DNA of 64,000 nt, taken from contig NZ_JAJNDV010000007.1 of NCBI RefSeq assembly GCF_021043375.1, positions 62,001-126,000 on the forward strand, read 5' to 3'. The notes below the pieces were generated by a model. That model had not been told where the DNA came from, made no database searches, and was given only the letters and a program-made list of their open reading frames with translations. The translations under genes and the position numbers were made by a program. The stretch is from Sphingomonas sp. IC-56 (GTDB lineage: Bacteria; Pseudomonadota; Alphaproteobacteria; Sphingomonadales; Sphingomonadaceae). Shown piece by piece: positions 16,547 to 25,147 of this stretch; the first letter of the stretch is position 1, and every line of letters starts with the position of its first letter.

Positions 16547-17437
16547 TTAGACACGATCCCGCGCCTGCGGATAGCTCCCCAGCACCCGCACCCATTTCGA
16601 ATGGAACGTCAGTTCCTCCAAAGCCCGATCCAGATGCGCCTCCCCAGGCCGTCCCACCACGTCGCAATAGAACTCGGTAGCCGCAAAGCTCCCACCCCGC
16701 TGGTAGCTCTCCAGCTTGGTCATGTTCACCCCGTTGGTCGCAAATCCCCCCAACGCCTTGTACAGCGCAGCCGGCACGTTCTTCACTTCGAACACAAACG
16801 TCGTCATGCACGCCCCTGCGGCTTCCAGCGCCACAGCCTCGCGCGCCAGCACCACGAACCGCGTCATGTTGTGATCCGCATCCGCCAGATCGGTGGCGAG
16901 TAACTGCAGGCCATAAAGCGCGGCAGCCCCAGGCGGCGCCAATGCCGCGACGCTCGCATCCTGCATCTCGGCCACCACTGCCGCGGCTCCGGCCGTGTCG
17001 GGGTACGAAACGGGCGCGATGCCATGTTCCTTCAGCCAATGCCGGCACTGTCCCAGTGCCTGCGGGTGGCTCATCGCCTGCCGCACATCCGCGATGCTGC
17101 CCGTGCTCATCAGGCCATAGCGGATCGGCAAGAAATGCTCGCCGACAATGGTTAGCTCCGATTCGGGCAGCAAGAAGTGGATGTCCGCCACTCGCCCATG
17201 CAGCGAGTTCTCAATCGGGATCATCGCCCGATCGGCACGCCCCTCGCGCACCGCGTCGATCGCATCCTCGAATGAAAAGCACGGCAGCGGCAGGGCTTGA
17301 GGAAAGGCTTCGAGCACCGCGATGTGCGAATTGGCGCCCGGCGCGCCCTGGAACGCGACGGCGCGTCCGGGCGCTGCGGCAGCCTGTTGCGACATCGCCG
17401 CGACAATCGGGCGGGCAGGGGCAGCGAAGTTTTCCAT
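16547..17437 (-). CDS. pheA: Prephenate dehydratase
   Basis: Encodes 296 residues of the monofunctional type. It converts prephenate to phenylpyruvate in phenylalanine synthesis. The catalytic domain starts at VAFQGAPGANSHIAV and carries IPIENSLHGRV and the NMTRFVVL motif holding the catalytic Thr-Arg-Phe. The C-terminal ACT regulatory domain has the Phe-binding elements NVPAALYKALGGFATNGVN and KLESYQRGG, so feedback inhibition by phenylalanine is expected. There is no chorismate mutase domain. It is divergent from the cytochrome c gene with about 100 bases between the starts. Confidence 0.95.
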   Translation of the reverse strand: MENFAAPARPIVAAMSQQAAAAPGRAVAFQGAPGANSHIAVLEAFPQALPLPCFSFEDAIDAVREGRADRAMIPIENSLHGRVADIHFLLPESELTIVGEHFLPIRYGLMSTGSIADVRQAMSHPQALGQCRHWLKEHGIAPVSYPDTAGAAAVVAEMQDASVAALAPPGAAALYGLQLLATDLADADHNMTRFVVLAREAVALEAAGACMTTFVFEVKNVPAALYKALGGFATNGVNMTKLESYQRGGSFAATEFYCDVVGRPGEAHLDRALEELTFHSKWVRVLGSYPQARDRV

Positions 17438-17538
17438 CGTGCGTTGCGGCTAGCGAGCGTGACGACTTACGGCAACCCGCGCTTGCGGTACGCGGAACGC
17501 TGTTTAAAAGGCAATCCGAATAGTCTCAGGGGCATGCG

Positions 17539-18234
17539 ATGGACGATCGGTTCAATACGATTGCAGGTTGGACTCTGGCCGGCGGAATTGCCGCACTTGG
17601 CCTTACCATCGTCAGTGGCATGGCCTTCCACTCCGAACGGCCGGAGCGGATGGGTTATGCAATCGAAGGCGTCGAGGAAGCCGGAGAGGGTGGCGCCGCC
17701 GCGGTCGAGCCGATCGCCGTGCGTCTTGCCAAGGCCGATCCGGCCAAGGGCGCCGACGTGTTCAAGCAGTGCACGGCCTGCCACACGATCAATCAGGGTG
17801 GTGCGTCGGGGATCGGCCCGAATCTCTACGCCGCCGTCGGCAAGGCGCATGGCCATGTTCCCGGCTTCGCCTATTCGGACGCGCTGAAGGCTGTGCCCGG
17901 CAACTGGACCTTTGACGCGCTCGACGCGTGGCTGACCTCACCGCGCAAATATGCGCCTGGCACCAAGATGACCTATGCTGGTCTCGCCAATCCGCAGGAC
18001 CGTGCCAACGTCATCGCCTACCTGAACAGCCAGGGCTCCAACCTGCCGCTCCCGGCTGCGCCTGCCGCTGGCGAGGCTCCGGCCGATAACGCCGCACAAG
18101 AGAACGTGGCCGAGGGCGCCGATCCTGCCGAGATCTCGAATCAGGCGACGCCTGGCCAGGGCACGCCCGAGCAGAGCAAGCAGAACCAGATTCAGGCCGA
18201 GGAAAAGGCCGGCCTGCCCAAGAGCAACCACTAA
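17539..18234 (+). CDS. Membrane-anchored cytochrome c (CycM/c552-like)
   Basis: Encodes 231 residues. Residues 9-29 form an uncleaved membrane anchor, followed by a flexible Glu/Ala linker and a class I cytochrome c domain. Haem attachment is CTACH (Cys78, Cys81, His82) and the Met ligand is Met144 in PGTKMTYAG. A low-complexity Ala/Glu/Gln tail of about 60 residues follows the haem domain. It probably carries electrons from the bc1 complex to a terminal oxidase at the periplasmic face. The inverted repeat at 18298-18396 lies between it and the convergent LOG gene. Confidence 0.93.
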   Translation: MDDRFNTIAGWTLAGGIAALGLTIVSGMAFHSERPERMGYAIEGVEEAGEGGAAAVEPIAVRLAKADPAKGADVFKQCTACHTINQGGASGIGPNLYAAVGKAHGHVPGFAYSDALKAVPGNWTFDALDAWLTSPRKYAPGTKMTYAGLANPQDRANVIAYLNSQGSNLPLPAAPAAGEAPADNAAQENVAEGADPAEISNQATPGQGTPEQSKQNQIQAEEKAGLPKSNH

Positions 18235-18297
18235 GCAGTCGTTCCTCCCTCGCATGGGCGGGGGAGGGGGGCGCCGCTGACCCAGCTTTTCTAAACA

Positions 18298-18396
18298 GTT
18301 CCCCGGCGAAGGCCGGGGCCTAGTTTCGAAATTCTCGCGAGCGCGGTCTATCCTCTCGATCCTGCGGCAGCTGGGCCCCGGCCTTCGCCGGGGAAC
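18298..18396. repeat. Inverted repeat between convergent genes
   Basis: Arms at 18298-18323 and 18371-18396 (GTTCCCCGGCGAAGGCCGGG...) are inverse copies with one mismatch in 26. Each arm is itself palindromic (CCCCGGCGAAGGCCGGGG), so several folds are possible. Lying between the ends of the cytochrome c and LOG genes, it may limit read-through in both directions, although no T run is present. A single related unit occurs at 37646-37667. Confidence 0.8.
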
Positions 18397-18454
18397 CAGG
18401 TTCCGCTCGTTGGGACGAAGCCCGACCAACTCAGCGTTGGCAAGGCGCCGCCGC

Positions 18455-19327
18455 TCAGCCCTCGGCCTGCTTGTTCCGCCAGAAGTCCTGCACGATCTCC
18501 CAGCCTTCCTCCGCCGTTTCGACGAAGTGGAACAGGTTCAGGTCGCGCGGGCCGATCACGCCTTCCTCGCACAACGCCTCGAAGTTCACGACGCGCTGCC
18601 AGAACTCCTTGCCATAAAACAGCACCGGCATCGGCGCGATCTTGCCGGTTTGGATCAGCGTCAGCAGCTCGAAGCTTTCGTCGAACGTGCCGAAGCCGCC
18701 CGGAAACACCGCCACCGCGCGCGCATGCAGCAGGAAGTGCATTTTCCGCAGCGCGAAGTAGTGGAACTGCATGCTCAGCCCCGGCGTGACATAGGGGTTG
18801 GGCGCCTGCTCGTGCGGCAGCACGATGTTCAGCCCCACCGATTCGGCACCGACATCCTGCGCACCGCGATTCGCCGCTTCCATGATCGAGGGACCACCGC
18901 CCGAACACACCACGAAGTGCCGCTTGCCCGCTTCATCGAGCGGAAAGTTGCTGACGATCTGGGCCAGCTCGCGCGCGACGTCATAATATTTGGACTTGGC
19001 GATCAGCCGCTCGGCAATCTTCTTCTGCTGCGGCGTGTCGGCCAGTTCCAGCAGCCCCTGTGCCTTGCTCGGCTCGGGGATACGCGCTGATCCATACATG
19101 ACGAAGGTCGATGCGATGTTCGCCGCGTCCAGGATCAGCTGCGGCTTCAACAGCTCCAGCTGGAAACGCACGGGCCGCAGGTCCTCGCGCAACAGGAAGT
19201 CCATGTCCTGAAACGCAAGCCGGTATGCGGGATGCTCGGTCTGGGGGGTGCCGCTGCCGGTGTTGGCGGTTTCGGCTTCTTGCTGCGCGGTCGGAAAAAC
19301 CCGGCTCGGTACGCGTGTATCGTTCAT
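18455..19327 (-). CDS. LOG-family Rossmann-fold protein
   Basis: Encodes 290 residues. The core has the LOG signature PGGFGTFDE (about residue 209) and the upstream phosphate-binding segment VVCSGGGPSIMEAANRGA. Relatives include nucleoside 5'-monophosphate phosphoribohydrolases. The roughly 90-residue N-terminal extension, including the LLKPQLILDAANIASTFVMYGSARIPEP start of the Rossmann domain, makes it longer than the 190-residue plant-LOG type. The substrate is unknown. It is convergent with the cytochrome c gene and precedes the extensin-like gene's 3' end by only 45 bases on the other side. Confidence 0.85.
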   Translation of the reverse strand: MNDTRVPSRVFPTAQQEAETANTGSGTPQTEHPAYRLAFQDMDFLLREDLRPVRFQLELLKPQLILDAANIASTFVMYGSARIPEPSKAQGLLELADTPQQKKIAERLIAKSKYYDVARELAQIVSNFPLDEAGKRHFVVCSGGGPSIMEAANRGAQDVGAESVGLNIVLPHEQAPNPYVTPGLSMQFHYFALRKMHFLLHARAVAVFPGGFGTFDESFELLTLIQTGKIAPMPVLFYGKEFWQRVVNFEALCEEGVIGPRDLNLFHFVETAEEGWEIVQDFWRNKQAEG

Positions 19328-19372
19328 TTACGCCGACTTACGACCATCGCGCGCGCGCTGCAAACATCCAGA

Positions 19373-20053
19373 TCAGGCGCAGAACGGCCCGCGCCCCATG
19401 TCCAGGTGCAGATGGTCGCGATGCGCGGCGTTGTAATCGGGGCTGAGCACCGTCTTGAACCGCTTACACGCCGACCGGTGGATCACCTCAAAGAATTCGC
19501 GCACCTGCTCATCGTCCGACTTCCACCCGCCCAGCACGCGGACCTTGCGCCCGTCGGCCAGCACGAACCCGCCAATGTCGACGGCATTGCCCAGGCCATG
19601 CTCGGACAGCCGGTTGCTCGCGCTCGACCCGACGATCGCCCGACAGACATAGGTGCCCATGCTTTCCACCCGCACCAGTTCGCTGCCCAGGATCTGCTTG
19701 GCGGCGGGCGCCACCGCGAATCGAATCCAGCCGATGAAGCTGCGCGCCAGCGGGCAGCGCATCGATTTGATATTGGTGATGGGCACGCCAACGTCCAGCA
19801 ACTGCACCGCGCCCAGCACCTGGCACCCGCCGCCGAAGTCGCGGTCGGGCAGGGGGCTGAACCGCACTGCCTCGCGCGACAGGTCGGTGAAGCATTGCTG
19901 CGTCTCGCGCGGAGTGGGGCGATTGAGCGTGATCGGCGGCGATCCGCGCGGCCGCGCGGCAGGCATCCGCCTGGGTTCCTTGTCCCCATCGCCGAACACG
20001 CAGCCGGCGAGCAGAAGCGGGGCGAACACGGCAAACCATCTGACCAGACGCAT
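19373..20053 (-). CDS. Extensin-like (LAS-type) lipoprotein
   Basis: Encodes 226 residues with a lipobox (LLAGC, Cys18) and an extensin-like C-terminal domain. Conserved features SEHGLGNAVDIGGF and HRDHLHLDMG match the His-x6-Asp and His-x-His zinc-binding pattern of LAS peptidases (VanX/MepA type), and Cys pairs suggest disulfides. I infer a periplasmic, lipid-anchored enzyme acting on cell-wall peptide or a related amide. The plant extensin name reflects domain naming only. It is probably co-transcribed with the LOG gene downstream. Confidence 0.82.
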   Translation of the reverse strand: MRLVRWFAVFAPLLLAGCVFGDGDKEPRRMPAARPRGSPPITLNRPTPRETQQCFTDLSREAVRFSPLPDRDFGGGCQVLGAVQLLDVGVPITNIKSMRCPLARSFIGWIRFAVAPAAKQILGSELVRVESMGTYVCRAIVGSSASNRLSEHGLGNAVDIGGFVLADGRKVRVLGGWKSDDEQVREFFEVIHRSACKRFKTVLSPDYNAAHRDHLHLDMGRGPFCA

Positions 20054-20169
20054 GCCGCCCTGATAACACGCGTTGGTGAACCGTGCCTGTTTGACTTGCG
20101 GGATGGTAGCGTTACCTCATCGTTCCAACAGGGCGCCGCATCGTACAGCGCCCGTGCCGGAGAGGTGCC

Positions 20170-21060
20170 ATGACCAAGCTGATCGCCGCACTCGCCTGGG
20201 TGCTCGTCCTTATGGCATCCCCCGCGCTTGCGCAGGACCCACCCGCCGCGCCGCAGCGGATCGCCCTGTGGGCGAATGGTGCACCCGGCTTCGAGAGCCG
20301 CAAGTCCATCCCCGAACAGGCGCAGGATTACTGGCTGAAGCCGGTCAATGATCCCAGCATCACCTATTACCCGGCCCGCGCCGGGCGGGAGACGGGTGCG
20401 TCGGTGGTGATCATGCCGGGCGGCGCGCATGAATTCCTGGTGATCACGACGGAGGGGGACCATGTCGCACGCTGGTTCAACGAACGCGGCGTGTCCGCCT
20501 TCGTGCTGCGCTACCGCCTCTTCCGGGGCAAGGACTCCCCCTATCGCTTCGAGCATGCGCGTCAGGATGCCGAGCGAGCGGTGCGCACGATCCGCTCCCG
20601 CGCCGCAGAGTGGAAGCTCGATCCGAAGCGAATCGGCGTGATCGGCTTTTCGGCAGGCGGCGAACTCGCCCGCGCCACCCTTCTGGGCGAGCCGGTGGCC
20701 GCACCGGGCAAGGGCGACGCCGTCGACCGGCTCTCGGCACGGCCCGATTTCGGCGTGCTGGTCTTCCCCGGACCGCTCCATGTCGAGGAAAAGATCACCG
20801 CCGCCTCGCCGCCGCTGCTGCTGACCGCAGCCAGTGATGACGAATGCTGTTCGCAGCCGCCCATCGACCTGCTCACCGCCTATCGTGCCGCGGGCGCCTC
20901 GGCCGAGCTGCACCTCTACGCCGCCGGCGGTCATGCCTACAACATGGGCGAGACGACGCCGCTGACCAGCCTGCGCAATTGGCCCGCGCGGATCACCGAC
21001 TGGATGACCGACCGCGGCCTGCTCACCACCTGGCGGCCCGCGCCGCCGTCCAAGCGTTAG
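20170..21060 (+). CDS. Secreted alpha/beta hydrolase (acetyl-xylan esterase-like)
   Basis: Encodes 296 residues with a signal peptide ending ALA-QD at residue 21. The oxyanion and nucleophile motifs are VVIMPGGAHE and GVIGFSAGGELA (Ser161). The catalytic His is probably that in YAAGGHAYNMGE. This matches the esterase/lipase family that includes acetyl-xylan esterases. A paralogue with the same architecture is at 45034-46005. It is followed by serC after 85 bases and has no obvious functional link to it. Confidence 0.88.
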   Translation: MTKLIAALAWVLVLMASPALAQDPPAAPQRIALWANGAPGFESRKSIPEQAQDYWLKPVNDPSITYYPARAGRETGASVVIMPGGAHEFLVITTEGDHVARWFNERGVSAFVLRYRLFRGKDSPYRFEHARQDAERAVRTIRSRAAEWKLDPKRIGVIGFSAGGELARATLLGEPVAAPGKGDAVDRLSARPDFGVLVFPGPLHVEEKITAASPPLLLTAASDDECCSQPPIDLLTAYRAAGASAELHLYAAGGHAYNMGETTPLTSLRNWPARITDWMTDRGLLTTWRPAPPSKR

Positions 21061-21145
21061 ATTGACATTCCGCCCGTCGCCGCTAGGGCCGTCGACGGGC
21101 CACGCGGTCCCAACGCCGCGCGTGCTCTCTGCAAGGAGAGACTAC

Positions 21146-22300
21146 ATGACTGATACTGCCGTTACCGACGCCACAACTGCGTCCGCAAAGCCCGTCACCA
21201 AGCCGGCGCGCCCCTATTTTTCCTCCGGACCCTGCGCCAAGCCTCCAGGCTGGGATGCCGCCAAGCTCGCGACCGACGTGCTCGGCCGTTCGCATCGCTC
21301 GAAGCTTGGCAAGACCCGCCTGCAATATTGCATCGACCTGATGCGCGAGTTGCTGCAGCTCCCCGACACCCACCGCATCGGTATCGTCCCCGGCTCCGAC
21401 ACCGGCGCCTTCGAAATGGCGATGTGGACGATGCTGGGCGCCCGCCCCGTCACTACACTCGCTTGGGAAAGCTTCGGTGAAGGTTGGGTCACCGATGCCG
21501 CCAAGCAGCTGAAGCTCGACCCCACGATCCTGCGCGCCGACTACGGCCAGATCCCTGACTTGACCCAGGTCGACTGGTCGAACGACGTACTGTTCACCTG
21601 GAACGGCACCACCAGCGGCGTGCGCGTGCCGAATGGCGACTGGATTCCCGACGATCGCGAAGGCCTAAGCTTCGCCGACGCGACCAGCGCGGTGTTCGCC
21701 TACGACCTGCCCTGGGACAAGATCGACGTCGCCACCTTCTCCTGGCAGAAGGTGCTGGGCGGCGAGGGCGGCCATGGCGTGCTGATCCTCGGCCCCCGTG
21801 CCGTCGAACGTCTCGAAAGCTACACCCCCGCCTGGCCGCTCCCCAAGGTCTTCCGCCTCGTCTCCAAGGGCAAGCTCGCTGAGGGCGTGTTCAAGGGCGA
21901 GACGATCAACACCCCGTCGATGCTCGCCGTTGAAGACGCGATCTGGTCGCTGGAATGGGCCAAGAGCCTCGGGCCGAAGGGACTGATCGCCCGCTCGGAC
22001 GCCAACGCCGCCGCGCTTCAGAAGATCGTCGCGGAGCGTGACTGGCTCGGAAACCTGGCGCAGGACGACGCGATCCGCTCGACCACCAGCGTCTGCCTCA
22101 CCGTCGAGGGCGCCGACGCCGACTTCATCAAGAAGTTTGCATCGCTGCTCGAAAAGGAAGATGCGGCCTACGACGTCGCCGGCTACCGCGACGCGCCGGC
22201 AGGCCTGCGCATCTGGTGCGGCGCCACCGTCGACACCGCCGATATCGAAGCGCTCGGCCCCTGGCTCGACTGGGCCTACGCCCAGGCAAAGGCCGGCTGA
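21146..22300 (+). CDS. serC: Phosphoserine aminotransferase
   Basis: Encodes 384 residues. It makes 3-phosphoserine from 3-phosphohydroxypyruvate and glutamate. The PLP-binding lysine is Lys202 in VATFSWQKVLGGEGGHG. Other motifs are IVPGSDTGAFEMAMWTML and the C-terminal AGLRIWCGATVD. It belongs to the SerC subtype common in alphaproteobacteria. ATG 21146 is supported by the ribosome site AAGGAGAG six bases upstream. It forms a serine-biosynthesis pair with serA, separated by a repeat-filled spacer. Confidence 0.96.
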   Translation: MTDTAVTDATTASAKPVTKPARPYFSSGPCAKPPGWDAAKLATDVLGRSHRSKLGKTRLQYCIDLMRELLQLPDTHRIGIVPGSDTGAFEMAMWTMLGARPVTTLAWESFGEGWVTDAAKQLKLDPTILRADYGQIPDLTQVDWSNDVLFTWNGTTSGVRVPNGDWIPDDREGLSFADATSAVFAYDLPWDKIDVATFSWQKVLGGEGGHGVLILGPRAVERLESYTPAWPLPKVFRLVSKGKLAEGVFKGETINTPSMLAVEDAIWSLEWAKSLGPKGLIARSDANAAALQKIVAERDWLGNLAQDDAIRSTTSVCLTVEGADADFIKKFASLLEKEDAAYDVAGYRDAPAGLRIWCGATVDTADIEALGPWLDWAYAQAKAG

Positions 22301-22308
22301 CCTAAAAG

Positions 22309-22346
22309 CCCTCTCCCGCCTGCGGGAGAGGGTTGGGTGAGGGTGA
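22309..22346. repeat. Palindromic repeat family 2 in the serC-serA spacer, left unit
   Basis: Contains CTCTCCCGCCTGCGGGAGAG followed by GGTTGGGTGAGGGTG. Together with the unit at 22382-22420 it forms a larger inverted repeat in the 138-base spacer. In mRNA the pair could fold as one long hairpin between the two genes. Confidence 0.85.
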
Positions 22347-22381
22347 GTCCCTCCCCCCCGAGCAGCACAGCACGAAATAGA

Positions 22382-22420
22382 CACCCTCACCCCGACCCTC
22401 TCCCGCACGCGGGAGAGGGA
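22382..22420. repeat. Palindromic repeat family 2 in the serC-serA spacer, right unit
   Basis: Reads CACCCTCACCCCGACCCTCTC and on to the GCGGGAGAGGGA arm. It is the inverse of 22309-22346 with a few differences. The serA start codon lies 18 bases further on, so folding could influence serA translation. Confidence 0.85.
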
Positions 22421-22438
22421 GCAGAAGGTAGAAACACC

Positions 22439-24016
22439 ATGCCAAAAGTCCTTATCAGCGACAAAATGGATCCCAAGGCCGCGCAGATCTTCCGCGAGCG
22501 CGGCGTCGAGGTCGACGAGATCACCGGCAAGACCCCAGACGAGCTGAAGGCTATCATCGGCCAGTATGACGGTCTCGCCATCCGCAGCTCGACCAAGGTC
22601 ACCAAGGAGATCCTCGAGCACGCGACCAACCTCAAGGTCGTCGGCCGCGCCGGCATCGGCGTCGACAATGTCGACATCCCCGCCGCCTCGGCCAAGGGCG
22701 TGGTGGTGATGAACACGCCGTTCGGCAACTCGATCACAACCGCGGAGCACGCCATCGCTCTCATGTTCGCGCTCGCCCGCGACCTGCCCGAGGCGGACAA
22801 GTCCACCCAAGCCGGCAAGTGGGAAAAGAACCGCTTCATGGGCGTCGAGGTCACCGGCAAGACGCTTGGCCTGATCGGCGCGGGCAATATCGGCTCGATC
22901 GTTGCCGACCGTGCGCTGGGCCTCAAGATGAAGGTGATCGCCTATGATCCCTTCCTGACGCCTGAGCGCGCGATCGAAATGGGCGTCGAGAAGATGAGCC
23001 TCGACGATCTGTTGCTGCGCGCCGATTTCATCACGCTGCACACGCCGCTGACCGACCAGACGCGCAACATCCTCAGCCGCGAGAATCTCGCCAAGACCAA
23101 GAAGGGCGTGCGCATCATCAACTGCGCCCGCGGCGGGCTGATCGACGAAGCCGCGCTCAAGGAATGCCTCGATTCGGGCCATGCCGGCGGCGCCGCGCTC
23201 GACGTGTTCGTGACCGAGCCCGCCAAGGAGTCGCCGCTGTTCGGGACGCCGAACTTCATTTCGACGCCCCACCTCGGCGCATCGACCAGCGAAGCGCAGG
23301 TCAATGTCGCGATCCAGGTCGCCGAGCAGATGGCCGATTACCTCGTCTCGGGCGGCGTCACCAACGCGCTCAACATGCCCAGCCTCTCGGCCGAGGAAGC
23401 CCCGCGCCTCAAGCCTTACATGGCGCTCGCCGAAAAGCTCGGCAGCCTGGTCGGCCAGCTCTCGCATGGCGAGCTGTCGAACATCGCCATCGAAGTCGAA
23501 GGCGCTGCCGCCGAACTCAACCAGAAACCGATCACCGGCGCCGTCCTCGCCGGGCTGATGCGCGTCCATTCCGACACGGTGAACATGGTCAACGCGCCGT
23601 TCCTCGCCAAGGAGCGCGGGCTCGACGTGCGCGAAGTGCGCCATGACCGCGAGGGCGACTATCACACCCTCGTCCGCGTCACCGTCGGCACCCAGACCGG
23701 CGACCGCTCGGTTGCAGGCACGCTGTTCGGCAACCAGGCCCCCCGCCTCGTCGAACTGTTCGGCATCAAGGTCGAGGCCGATCTGGCCGGCCCGATGCTC
23801 TACATCGTCAATGAGGACGCGCCCGGCTTCATCGGCCGTCTGGGCACCACGCTGGGCGAAGCAGGCGTCAACATCGGCACCTTCCACCTCGGCCGTCGCC
23901 AGGCGGGCGGTGAAGCCGTGCTGCTGCTGTCGGTCGATGAACAGGTCAGCCCCGACCTGATCGCCAAGGTCCGCGCGCTGCCTGGCGTGAAGACCGCCAT
24001 GGCGCTCAACTTCTGA
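22439..24016 (+). CDS. serA: D-3-phosphoglycerate dehydrogenase
   Basis: Encodes 525 residues, the long form of SerA. It performs the first step of serine synthesis. The NAD fold has GLIGAGNIGSIVADRA; catalytic residues are in NCARGGLIDE (Arg), TEPAKESPLF (Glu) and STPHLGAST (His). An intervening domain (about residues 315-450) and a C-terminal ACT domain (about 452-525, MLYIVNEDAPGFIGRLGTTL) follow, so allosteric control, probably by serine, is expected. ATG 22439 gives the standard N terminus MPKVLISDKMDP. hisZ begins 20 bases after the stop. Confidence 0.97.
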   Translation: MPKVLISDKMDPKAAQIFRERGVEVDEITGKTPDELKAIIGQYDGLAIRSSTKVTKEILEHATNLKVVGRAGIGVDNVDIPAASAKGVVVMNTPFGNSITTAEHAIALMFALARDLPEADKSTQAGKWEKNRFMGVEVTGKTLGLIGAGNIGSIVADRALGLKMKVIAYDPFLTPERAIEMGVEKMSLDDLLLRADFITLHTPLTDQTRNILSRENLAKTKKGVRIINCARGGLIDEAALKECLDSGHAGGAALDVFVTEPAKESPLFGTPNFISTPHLGASTSEAQVNVAIQVAEQMADYLVSGGVTNALNMPSLSAEEAPRLKPYMALAEKLGSLVGQLSHGELSNIAIEVEGAAAELNQKPITGAVLAGLMRVHSDTVNMVNAPFLAKERGLDVREVRHDREGDYHTLVRVTVGTQTGDRSVAGTLFGNQAPRLVELFGIKVEADLAGPMLYIVNEDAPGFIGRLGTTLGEAGVNIGTFHLGRRQAGGEAVLLLSVDEQVSPDLIAKVRALPGVKTAMALNF

Positions 24017-24036
24017 ATCCGTTAGCGGGCAGCGTC

Positions 24037-25134
24037 ATGACCGGATTGCTGCCCGAAGGATTTCACGATCGACTGCCACCCGCCGCGGACGCCGCGGCCC
24101 GCCTGGAGGCGCGCGTGCTCGGCCATGCGCGCCTCTACGGCTATGAACAGGTCGATCCGCCGCTCGCTGAATTCGCCGACGAACTGGCGACCCGCCTGAA
24201 AGCCGGCGGCGTCCGCGACGCGGTGCGCTTCATCGATCCGGTGTCGCAGCGTACGCTGGCGATCCGCCCCGACCTTACCGCGCAGGTCGGCCGCATCGCC
24301 GCCACCCGCATGGGTCACCACCCGCGCCCGGTGCGGCTCTGCTATGCCGGCCAGGTGCTGCGCCTTAGCGGCTCCGAACTCGATCCCCAGCGTGCCATGC
24401 GCCAGATCGGCTGCGAACTGATCGGCCTCGACTCGGTCGCCGCCGCGACGGAGATCGTCCAGGTCGCGATCGAGGCATTGCACGCGGCCGGCCTCACCGG
24501 TCTCGCCCTCGACTTCACCTTGCCGGACCTGGTCGACACGCTCGCCGCCGGTAAGCTCGATGCAGGCACCCTGGAAACCCTGCGCGACCGCCTGGATGCC
24601 AAGGATGCCGCCGGCGTCGCCGCGATCGACCGCCGTTATCTGCCGCTGATCGAGGCTGCGGGCCCGTTCGACACGGCAATCGCCAAGCTGCGCAGCATCG
24701 ACGCGGGCAACGCGCTCGCCAGCCGCCTCGAAGGCTTGACGGCAATCGCCGCGTCGCTGCGCGGCCAGGTCGCGCTGACCCTCGACCCCACCGAGCGCCA
24801 CGGCTTCGAGTATCAGAGCTGGCTCGGGTTTTCGCTCTTCGCTCAAGGGCTGCGCAGCGAGATCGGCCGAGGCGGCACCTACAGCGTCGTTCACGGCGAC
24901 GGCCGCGAAGAGCCCGCCGTGGGCTTCTCGCTCTACGCCGACCCCGTCCTCAATGCTGGCCTCGGCACGGCGGAGCGCACCCGCCTGTTCCTGCCCGTCG
25001 GTACCGCGCCTGAAATCGGTGCGGCCCTGCGCGCGCAGGGCTGGGTGACGGTGGCCGCGCTGGAGCCCGGCGACACGCCGCAGGCGCAGTTGTGCAGCCA
25101 TGTCCTGCGGGACGGCGAACCCGCCGCGCTCTGA
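24037..25134 (+). CDS. hisZ: ATP phosphoribosyltransferase regulatory subunit HisZ
   Basis: Encodes 365 residues resembling the catalytic core of histidyl-tRNA synthetase but without anticodon-binding or full aminoacylation features. Recognisable parts are LLPEGFHDRLPPAADAAARL, FIDPVSQRTLAIRPDLTAQVGRIA, and a late GGTYSVVHG. HisZ pairs with short-form HisG to make the active, histidine-regulated first enzyme of histidine synthesis. It is close behind serA and likely co-transcribed. It converges on the dehydrogenase gene, with 13 bases between the stops. Confidence 0.9.
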   Translation: MTGLLPEGFHDRLPPAADAAARLEARVLGHARLYGYEQVDPPLAEFADELATRLKAGGVRDAVRFIDPVSQRTLAIRPDLTAQVGRIAATRMGHHPRPVRLCYAGQVLRLSGSELDPQRAMRQIGCELIGLDSVAAATEIVQVAIEALHAAGLTGLALDFTLPDLVDTLAAGKLDAGTLETLRDRLDAKDAAGVAAIDRRYLPLIEAAGPFDTAIAKLRSIDAGNALASRLEGLTAIAASLRGQVALTLDPTERHGFEYQSWLGFSLFAQGLRSEIGRGGTYSVVHGDGREEPAVGFSLYADPVLNAGLGTAERTRLFLPVGTAPEIGAALRAQGWVTVAALEPGDTPQAQLCSHVLRDGEPAAL

Positions 25135-25147
25135 TCAGGGGCGCGGC

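Noticed and set aside
21665..23887. A 740-codon minus-strand frame across serC and serA
   Set aside because: Both plus-strand genes are unmistakable; the antisense frame crosses the repeat spacer and has biased composition without motifs.
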